DNA of 64,000 bases from Gammaproteobacteria bacterium. Its GTDB lineage: Bacteria > Pseudomonadota > Gammaproteobacteria > Competibacterales > Competibacteraceae. Made by a program: the position numbers and the translations under genes. The notes under the pieces are model-generated. The model ran no database searches. It was not told the DNA's origin and saw nothing but the letters and a program-made list of their open reading frames with translations. Positions within the stretch are counted from its first letter, which is position 1, and the number at the start of each line of letters is the position of its first letter. Of this stretch, positions 1 to 8,300 are shown piece by piece. The DNA is taken from positions 124,001 to 188,000 of the forward strand of contig JACKMZ010000005.1 in NCBI GenBank assembly GCA_024235135.1, given 5' to 3'.

Positions 1-3000
1 CCGAGACCACGATCTGGTCCACAGCTCAGGCCATCCGTCCCGAAGCCCCGTCGTCCTCATCGCTGGAGCCCATCGGGCGGCCGATCGCCAATACCCAGGT
101 CTACGTGCTGGACCGGCAACTCCAGCCGGCGCCGATCGGCGCGCCGGGCGAACTGTGCATCGCCGGGGATGGGGTGGCTCGCGGTTACTTCGCGCAGCCC
201 GGATTGACGGCCGAACGCTTCGTGCCCAATCCCTTCGGACAGGGCGATCGGCTGTATCGCACCGGCGATCTGGCGCGTTACCGGGAAGACGGCGTTCTCG
301 AATACCTCGGCCGCCAGGATCAACAGGTCAAGGTGCGCGGCGTGCGCATCGAACCCGGCGATGTCGAGGCGGCCATGCTGGAACATCCCGGCGTGCGGCA
401 GAGCGCGGTGATCGCGCGCGACGATCGATTGCTGGCCTATTGGGTGCCGGAGCGGACCGAGGCGGATGACGCCGCCGTCGGTGACGAGCAGGTGTCGGCC
501 TGGCGACAGGTGTGGAACGAAGCCTACGAGCAAGGGGCGCCCGGTCGCGATCCCACCTTGAATACCGCCGGCTGGCGGGACAGTTTCACCGGCGAACTGC
601 TGCCCGAAGCGCAGATGCGCGAATGGGCGGAGAGCACGGTGGAGCGGATACTCGCCCATCGCCCCAGGCGGGTGTTGGAGATCGGCTGCGGCACGGGCAT
701 GTTGCTGTGGCGCGTCGCGCCGCATTGCGAACGTTACGTGGCCACTGACGTATCCGGCGCGGCGCTCGACTACGTGAAAACGCAACTGGAGCGACGCCCG
801 CTTCCGCAAACCGAAATCGCCTTGCGGCGGAGCGCGGCGGACGAACTCCAGGACCTGCCCGATGGGTCGTTCGACGCCGTCGTGCTGAATTCCGTGGCGC
901 AGTATTTCCCCAGCGTCGATTATCTGGTGCGAGTGCTGGAAACGGTCGTGGACAAAGTGGCCGAGGGCGGAATCGTCTTCATCGGGGACGTGCGCCATCG
1001 GGGTCTTTTGCCCGTCTTCCACGCGGCGGTTCAAACCTTTCGCGCGCCCGGCGCCCTGCCGGTCGCGGAATTGCGCCGGCGCATCGCGCAATCCCTGGCC
1101 AGGGAACGGGAACTGGCGCTGGACCCCGCGCTGTTCCAAGCGTTGCTGGGCCATCTGCCGAGCGTCGGCGCCGTGGACATCCGCCTGAAAGGCGGCCGCG
1201 CGTCCAACGAGATGAACATGTTCCGCTATGACGTCGTGCTCAAGGTCGGCGCGATGGCTGAATCGTCGGCGGAATGGCCGACGCTGGACGGATCGCCGCC
1301 GATCGGCTTGTCGGCGCTGCGTCGGCATCTGACGGAAGCCCGGCCCGAACGCTTGCGCATTCAGGCCGTACCCAACGCCCGCTTGATGCCGTCGGCGGCC
1401 ATCGGCCGGCGCCTGCAATCCGACGCTTATGCGACGGTGGCCGAACTACGCCAGGCCCTGACGCCCGCCGACGGCTTGGAACCCGACGACTTCGAAACGC
1501 TGGGCCGCGAACTGGGTTACGCGACGGCCATCGGCTGGTCGGCCGAACCGGACGCCTTTGAGGTCGTATTCCAACGCGACGGGCAGGCAATGGCCCCTAC
1601 GGCGGCGAACGTTGGACGTTCCGGCCCCTCCGAGGTTGCGAAATCCTGGCGGAACTACGCCAACCGGCCGTTCACCGCGGCGGTGGAAATCGATCAGCGC
1701 GAATGGCGGGAATTCATGGCTCAGCGTTTACCGGCCGCGCTGATTCCCTCCCAGTTCGTGATGTTGGAAAGCTTGCCGCTCACGCCCAATGGCAAGGTCG
1801 ACAGAAAAGCCCTCCCCATCCCCGGCGTGGGCAAGGCCGGCGTCTTCGTGGCGCCGCGCACGCCGCGCGAGGAGATCTTGGCGGGGCTGTTCGCCGAGGT
1901 GTTGGATCGGGCGCGGGTCGGCGCGACCGACGATTTCTTCGAAATGGGCGGCCATTCGCTGTTGGCGACCCGCTTGATCGCCCGGCTGCGCGGCGTATTT
2001 CAGGTGGATCTGCCGCTGCGGACCTTATTCGAAGCGCCCACCGTCGGTTCGCTGAGCGAACGGCTCGCCGCGTTCAAGGGCAGCGATCCCGCCCGGCCCG
2101 TCGCGCCGCCGATTCGCCCATCGTCGCCGGAGGAGTCGGCGGATGCGGCGGGGACGCCCTTGTCCTTCGCTCAGGAACGAATCGCGTTTCTCGATCGCCT
2201 GGTCGGTTACAGCGGCGCCTATCATTTGCCTTTCGCCCTGCGGATGGACGGCCACCTGGACAGCGAGGCGCTGCGCCGCGGCTTCGCCGAAATCGTCCGC
2301 CGCCATCGGGTCCTGCGCGGCGTTCTGACGGAAACGCCCCAAGGCGTGCGGCAGACCGTCCTGCCGGACGCGGCGGTTGCTTGTCCGCTGATCGATTTGA
2401 GCCCACTCCCGGCCGCCGAGCGCGATGCCGAAGTGCGCCGCCTGGGGCGGGAAGAAGCCGAATCGGCCTTCGCCCTGAACCGGGAACCGCTGTTGCGCTT
2501 GAAGCTGTTGCGACTGGACCCGGAGCGGCACGTTCTGCTGTGCACCTTGCACCATATCGCGGCCGATGGCTGGTCCCTGGGCGTGCTGGTCGACGAATTG
2601 CGCGTGCTGTATCCCGCCTACCTCAAGAACGAGTCCGCCGCGCTGGCCGATTTGCCGATTCAATACGCCGATTATGCGCTCTGGCAGCGCCGTTATCTGG
2701 ACGCGGAAACGGTCGCCGCCCGGCTCGGCTACTGGCGCACGCAACTTGACGGCGCCCCGGCGCTGCTGGAACTGCCCACCGATCGCCCGCGCCCGCCCAT
2801 GCAACGCTATCGCGGCGATCTGCACGAATTCGCGCTGGACGCCGATCTGACCGGCCAACTGCGGCGATTGAGCCGCGAATACGGGGTCACGCTCTACATG
2901 GCGTTGCTGGCGGGATGGGCGACATTGCTTTACCGGTACAGCGGCCAGACCGACATCCTGGTCGGTTCCCCCGTCGCCAACCGCACGCCGCCGGAAACCG

Positions 3001-5369
3001 AGCGTTTGATCGGTTGCTTCGTCAATACCCTGGCGTTGCGCCTGAATCTGGGGGGCAATCCCCGTTTCCGCGAATTGCTGGAGCGGGTGCGGCGGATCTC
3101 GCTGGACGCCTACGAACATCAGGATCTGCCCTTCGAAAAGCTGGTCGAGGCCCTGCAGCCGGAACGCAGTCTGAGTTACAGCCCGCTGTTTCAGGTGATG
3201 TTCGTCTTGCAGAACGCGCCGTTCGATGAGTTGGAATTACCCGGCTTGCGGTTGGCTCCGTTGGAGTCGGTCAGCGTCGGCGCGCGTTTCGATCTCACCC
3301 TGTCGCTGCGGGAAACGGCGGACGGACGGCTCCACGGCGGGCTGGAATACGACACCGATCTGTTCGACGCCGCCACGGTGCAACGGCTGGCCGAACATTT
3401 CCGGATTCTGTTGACGGCGGCGGCGACCGATCCCAAGCAGCGCCTACGGGATTTGCCGCTGCTGTCCGAAGCCGAGCGCCGGCAACTGGTGCGGAATTGG
3501 AATCAGACGGCGGCCGGATTTCCCGAGACGGCCTGTCTGCATCAACTCGTCGAACGGCAGGTGCGGCGCACGCCCGACGCGCCCGCCCTGATCTGCGGCG
3601 AGCGGACCATGAGCTATCGGGATCTGAACGCCCGCGCCAACCGGCTGGCGCATTATCTGCGCGGCATCGGCGTCGGACCGGACGTCACGGTCGGTCTGTG
3701 CGCCGCCCGCGATGGCGACATGCTGGTCGGCCTGCTGGCCATACTCAAGGCCGGTGGCGCTTACCTGCCGCTGGACCCGGCCTATCCCAGGGAACGGCTG
3801 CGCTTCATGCTGGAAGACGGGCGCGCGCCGGTGGTGTTGACGCAAACCGGGTTGGCCGACACCCTGCCCGAGCCCGTTTCGCCCGCGTCAGCGACGATGC
3901 AACGCATCTGGTTGGATCAGGCCGAGGCGACGCTCGCCGGGTTTTCCACGGACGACCCGCCCTGCATCGCCAGTCCCCGGAATTTGGCTTATCTGCTGTA
4001 CACCTCCGGTTCCACGGGTCGGCCCAAGGGCGTGGCCATCGAACATCGCAGCGCCGTGGCCATGGTCAGTTGGGCGCAGCGGGCCTTCGCGCCCGAACAA
4101 TGCCGAGGGGTGTTGGCCAGCACCTCGCTGTGTTTCGATCTGTCGGTGTTCGAGCTGTTTCTGCCGCTGTGCGGCGGCGGCCAGATCGTACTCGCGGAAC
4201 ACGCCCTGCATTTACCTGCTCTGCCGGCCGCCGACCAGGTCACGCTGATCAACACGGTCCCTTCCGCCATCGCCGAACTGCTGCGCTACGACGGCATTCC
4301 GCCCAACGCCCAGACCATCAATCTGGCGGGCGAGCCCTTGCCGCAGCATCTGGTGGACAAGCTTTACCGGCATCCCGCCGTGAAACAGGTGTTCAATCTC
4401 TATGGGCCTTCCGAGGACACCACCTATTCCACCTACACCCAGGTTTTGCCCGGCAGGACGCCGAGCATCGGCCGCCCCATCGACGATACCCGCGCCTATA
4501 TCCTGGATGCGCAATTCCAGCCCACGCCCATCGGCGTATCCGGCGAGCTGTATCTGGCCGGCGCGGGCTTGGCGCGGGGCTATCTCGCGCGCCCGGACCT
4601 GACGGCGGAACGCTTTCTGCCCGATCCCTTCGCCGAACAGCCCGGCGGTCGCATGTACCGGACCGGCGACCGGGCGCGCTACCGGGCCGATGGGACTATC
4701 GACTTCCTCGGCCGTATCGATCACCAGGTCAAGGTGCGCGGTTTTCGCATCGAATTGGGCGAGATCGAAACGGTGTTGATGACGCATCCCGGTTTGCAGG
4801 AAGTCGCCGTCATCGTCCGCGAGGATGCGCCGGGCGAGCAGCGTCTGGTGGCGTACGTGGCCGGTCCCGAGCCGATCCCGAGCGCCGGCGAACTGCGCGA
4901 CCGGCTGCGCGATCATCTGCCGGGTTACATGATTCCGTCGGCTTTCGTCGATCTGCCGGCTTTGCCGCGCACGCCCAACGGCAAACTGGACCGCCAGGCG
5001 TTGCCGGCGCCCGAGCGGACGACGACGGCCAAGACGGCCCACAGCGCCCCGCGCAATGCCCAGGAAATGGCCATCGCGGCCGTTTGGCAGGAGGTATTGC
5101 AGCGGGAAAGCGTGGGCAACGAAGACAATTTCTTCGATCTGGGCGGCCATTCGCTGTTGCTTTTGGAAGTGCAACACCGGCTGGGCGACCGATTGAAGCG
5201 AACCATCGACGTGCTGGATTTATTCCGCTACCCCACGATCGGCGCCCTGGCCCGGCATCTGAGCGGCGAAACCCAGCCGATCGGTGTGGACGCCAGTCGC
5301 CAGCGGGCGCAGCGCCAGCAAAACGTGTTGCAACGCCAGCAAGTCTGGAGGAACAGGAGAAGCCTATGA
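1..5369 (+). CDS. NRPS, 5'-partial: (A)-NMT-PCP-C-A-PCP
   Basis: The reading frame is open from base 3, so the gene starts upstream of the window. The first residues are the end of an adenylation (A) domain (ETTIWST, core A5). After core A8 an N-methyltransferase is inserted (about bases 500-1260; SAM motif LEIGCGTG), then the A domain resumes (LTPNGKVDRKAL). A carrier domain follows (GGHSLLATR, about 1855-2070), then an LCL condensation domain (about 2150-3470; HHIAADGWS), a second A domain (about 3510-5020; YTSGSTGRPKG) and a second carrier (GGHSLLLLE, about 5050-5270). The pocket residues I read in the second A domain are DLFNNALTY(K), a code I associate with alanine. The first A domain shows only I and W at positions 330/331, compatible with Gly or Cys codes. 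It should add one N-methylated residue and then Ala. It overlaps the PKS gene by 4 bp. Confidence 0.95.
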   Translation, partial: ETTIWSTAQAIRPEAPSSSSLEPIGRPIANTQVYVLDRQLQPAPIGAPGELCIAGDGVARGYFAQPGLTAERFVPNPFGQGDRLYRTGDLARYREDGVLEYLGRQDQQVKVRGVRIEPGDVEAAMLEHPGVRQSAVIARDDRLLAYWVPERTEADDAAVGDEQVSAWRQVWNEAYEQGAPGRDPTLNTAGWRDSFTGELLPEAQMREWAESTVERILAHRPRRVLEIGCGTGMLLWRVAPHCERYVATDVSGAALDYVKTQLERRPLPQTEIALRRSAADELQDLPDGSFDAVVLNSVAQYFPSVDYLVRVLETVVDKVAEGGIVFIGDVRHRGLLPVFHAAVQTFRAPGALPVAELRRRIAQSLARERELALDPALFQALLGHLPSVGAVDIRLKGGRASNEMNMFRYDVVLKVGAMAESSAEWPTLDGSPPIGLSALRRHLTEARPERLRIQAVPNARLMPSAAIGRRLQSDAYATVAELRQALTPADGLEPDDFETLGRELGYATAIGWSAEPDAFEVVFQRDGQAMAPTAANVGRSGPSEVAKSWRNYANRPFTAAVEIDQREWREFMAQRLPAALIPSQFVMLESLPLTPNGKVDRKALPIPGVGKAGVFVAPRTPREEILAGLFAEVLDRARVGATDDFFEMGGHSLLATRLIARLRGVFQVDLPLRTLFEAPTVGSLSERLAAFKGSDPARPVAPPIRPSSPEESADAAGTPLSFAQERIAFLDRLVGYSGAYHLPFALRMDGHLDSEALRRGFAEIVRRHRVLRGVLTETPQGVRQTVLPDAAVACPLIDLSPLPAAERDAEVRRLGREEAESAFALNREPLLRLKLLRLDPERHVLLCTLHHIAADGWSLGVLVDELRVLYPAYLKNESAALADLPIQYADYALWQRRYLDAETVAARLGYWRTQLDGAPALLELPTDRPRPPMQRYRGDLHEFALDADLTGQLRRLSREYGVTLYMALLAGWATLLYRYSGQTDILVGSPVANRTPPETERLIGCFVNTLALRLNLGGNPRFRELLERVRRISLDAYEHQDLPFEKLVEALQPERSLSYSPLFQVMFVLQNAPFDELELPGLRLAPLESVSVGARFDLTLSLRETADGRLHGGLEYDTDLFDAATVQRLAEHFRILLTAAATDPKQRLRDLPLLSEAERRQLVRNWNQTAAGFPETACLHQLVERQVRRTPDAPALICGERTMSYRDLNARANRLAHYLRGIGVGPDVTVGLCAARDGDMLVGLLAILKAGGAYLPLDPAYPRERLRFMLEDGRAPVVLTQTGLADTLPEPVSPASATMQRIWLDQAEATLAGFSTDDPPCIASPRNLAYLLYTSGSTGRPKGVAIEHRSAVAMVSWAQRAFAPEQCRGVLASTSLCFDLSVFELFLPLCGGGQIVLAEHALHLPALPAADQVTLINTVPSAIAELLRYDGIPPNAQTINLAGEPLPQHLVDKLYRHPAVKQVFNLYGPSEDTTYSTYTQVLPGRTPSIGRPIDDTRAYILDAQFQPTPIGVSGELYLAGAGLARGYLARPDLTAERFLPDPFAEQPGGRMYRTGDRARYRADGTIDFLGRIDHQVKVRGFRIELGEIETVLMTHPGLQEVAVIVREDAPGEQRLVAYVAGPEPIPSAGELRDRLRDHLPGYMIPSAFVDLPALPRTPNGKLDRQALPAPERTTTAKTAHSAPRNAQEMAIAAVWQEVLQRESVGNEDNFFDLGGHSLLLLEVQHRLGDRLKRTIDVLDLFRYPTIGALARHLSGETQPIGVDASRQRAQRQQNVLQRQQVWRNRRSL
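5355..5359 (+). promoter_or_regulatory. Ribosome binding site of the PKS gene
   Basis: AGGAG lies 6 bases before the ATG at 5366, inside the 3' end of the upstream NRPS gene. It fixes the PKS start even though the frame stays open for another 1.8 kb upstream. Confidence 0.7.
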
Positions 5370-8300
5370 CGGCTACCGAGTCCGGTTTGGAACCCATCGC
5401 CATCGTCGGTATGAGCTGCCGTTTTCCCGGTGCGCCGGATTTAGCGGCGTTCTGGCGCAATCTGCGGGACGGCGTGGAATCCGTCACCTTTTTCAGCGAC
5501 GAAGAATTGCTGGCGGCGGGCGTGTCGCCCGCGCTGCTCGAAGCGCCGGGCTACGTGAAGGCGCGGGCGGTCGTGCCGGATATCGAAGGCTTCGACGCCG
5601 CGTTCTTCGGCTACACACCCGGCGAGGCCGAGCTGACCGATCCGCAGCAGCGGATTTTCCTGGAATGCGCTTGGCACGCTTTGGAACACGCCGGTTACCA
5701 TCCGGATGCCGGCGAAATCCGGGTGGGCGTCTATGCCGGCGCGGGCTGGAACGCCTATCTGTCGAACCGCTGGTCGGCTCTGCGGGAAGCGGCCCGCAAC
5801 GGCGGCGAGTTTCAGATTCTGCTGGGCAACGACAAGGATTTCCTCGCCACGCGGGTTTCCTACAAGCTGAATCTGCGGGGGCCGAGCGTCAGCGTCAACA
5901 CCGCCTGTTCGACCTCGCTGGTGGCCGTGCAATTCGCCTGTCAATCCCTGTGGACTTATCAATGCGACCTGGCGCTGGCCGGGGGCGTGGCGCTGCAAAT
6001 CCCGCAAAATCAAGGCTATCTCTACCAGGAAGGCGGCATTCTGTCGCCGGACGGACACTGCCGGGCCTTCGACGCCCAGGCGCAAGGCACGGTCAGCGGC
6101 AGCGGCGCGGGCGTCGTGGCGCTCAAACGGCTGAGCGAAGCAGTGGCCGACGGCGACACGATACACGCCGTGATCCGGGGCGTGGCCATCAACAACGACG
6201 GCGCCGCCAAGATCGGCTACACCGCGCCCAGCGTGGAAGGACAAACCGAAGTCATCGCCGAGGCCCAGGCGTTGGGCGGCGTCGATCCGGCCACGATTAC
6301 CTATGTCGAAGCGCACGGCACGGGCACGACCTTGGGCGATCCGATCGAGTTCGCCGCGCTCCGTCAGGCTTTCGCCGACACCGCCCGGCCCGGCCAATAC
6401 TGCGCGTTGGGCTCGGTCAAGACCAATTTCGGCCATCTGGACACGGCGGCGGGCATCGCCGGCCTGATCAAGACGACGCTGGCGCTGCGACACCGGGCCC
6501 TACCGCCCAGTCTGCATTTTCAGCGACCGAATCCGGCGATGGATCTCGGCAACAGTCCGTTCTACGTCAACACCGTCCTGCGCGATTGGGAATCCGACAC
6601 CGGACCCCGCCGGGCTGGCGTCAGTTCCTTCGGCATCGGCGGCACCAATGCCCACGTCGTGCTGGAAGAAGCCCCGGCTCCGGCTCCGTCCGCGCCGGCC
6701 CGCCCCGCCCAATTGCTGGTGGTCTCCGCGCGAACCGACGAGGCTTTGAACCAAGCCTGCCGCAATCTGGCGGATCATTTCGCCAGCCATCCCGATAGCG
6801 AACTGGCCGACGCGGCCCATACGCTGGCCGTGGGTCGTAAAGCCTTCGCCCGCCGGCGCGCCTGGGTCTGCCACGATGTCGCCGAGGCGGCCCGGTTGCT
6901 GAGCGATAGCACGCCAGGCCCGGACGGCGAAGCGGCCCAGCCGGGCCCGGTGGCCTTTTTGCTGCCGGGTCAGGGCGCCCAGTATCCGGGCATGGGCCGC
7001 GCCCTGTATCGGACCGAGCCGGTTTTCCGAAACGTTCTGGACGAATGCGCCGAGTTATTGCGTCCGCACCTCGGACTCGATCTGCGCACGGTGCTGTACG
7101 ATCCGGACGCCGGCCCCGCCGCTCACCGGCTCCAGCAAACCGAACTGGCGCAACCGGCCTTGTTCGCGGTGGAATATGCCCTGGCCCGGCTATGGATGAG
7201 TTGGGGCATTCAGCCGAGTCAATTGCTCGGTCACAGTCTGGGCGAATATGTCGCGGCCTGTCTGGCCGGCGTGTTCTCACTGGGCGATGCGCTGTATTTG
7301 GTCGCCCGCCGTGGCCAGTTGATGCAAAAGCTGCCGCCTGGCGCGATGCTGGCGGCGCCGCTGCCCGAGGCGGAATTGCAGCCTCTGCTCGGTGCGGAAC
7401 TCGCGCTGGCGGCGGTCAACGGGCCGCGTCAATGCGTGGCTTCAGGCCCGCACGAGGCGGTGGAACGGTTACGCTCGGCACTCACTGCGCGGGGCGTGGA
7501 CAGCATTCGGTTGGACACCTCCCACGCCTTCCACTCGGCGATGATGGAGCCGATGTTGGATGCGTTCTTCGATTGCGCGGCGCGTCTGTCGTTTTCGCCG
7601 CCGCAGATCCCTTATTTATCCAATCTCAGCGGCGCTTGGATTCGCGCCGAGCAGGCCACCGATCCCGAGTATTGGGTTCGCCACCTGCGAAGCACCGTGC
7701 GCTTCGAGCCGGGTTTGCGGACCTTGCTGACCGAAGCGGACCCGATAGTGCTGGAAGTCGGACCCGGCCAGACGCTCGGCGGTTTGGCGCTACGTCATCC
7801 GGCCCGGCGCGAGCGGCCGGTGCTGGCGTCGTTGCCCCGGCAACCGGAAGCCGACAGCGCCTTTACCCTGACTACCCTGGGACAGTTGTGGTGTCTGGGC
7901 ATGCCCGTGGATTGGCGCGGTTATTACGGGAACGAGCGCCGGCGGCGCGTGGCCTTGCCCGGCTATCCCTTCGAGCGCCGGCGATACTGGCTGGAAGACG
8001 CGCCCGCGCCGGCCGGGCCGGAGGTGGCCTCATCGAAACCCAGCGCGCCCGCGACGCCGCTCGGGTCCGCGTTGCACGAACGGTTCAGCGTGCCCTCCTG
8101 GCAGCAAAGCCTGTGGCCGCCCATCGACGATCGACCGCCAACCGGCCGGTGGCTGGTGTTTTTGGATGACGATGGATTGGGCGAGCAATTGGCGTCGCGA
8201 CTGCCGGCGGGACAGGCCGTGACGGTGCGACCGGGTCCGGCTTTCGCCCGCGACGGCGCGGATGGGTATACGGTGAATCCCGAACGGCCCGACGATTACG

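Noticed and set aside
57..1418. Long minus-strand open frame (453 codons) opposite the first NRPS
   Set aside because: Its translation is Arg/Gln/Gly-rich with no domain, a usual antisense shadow of GC-rich NRPS sequence. The plus strand carries clear A and methyltransferase motifs.
3497..5365. Upstream open extension of the PKS frame
   Set aside because: This stretch is out of frame with the NRPS that covers it and encodes Arg-rich nonsense. The KS domain begins right after the ATG at 5366.
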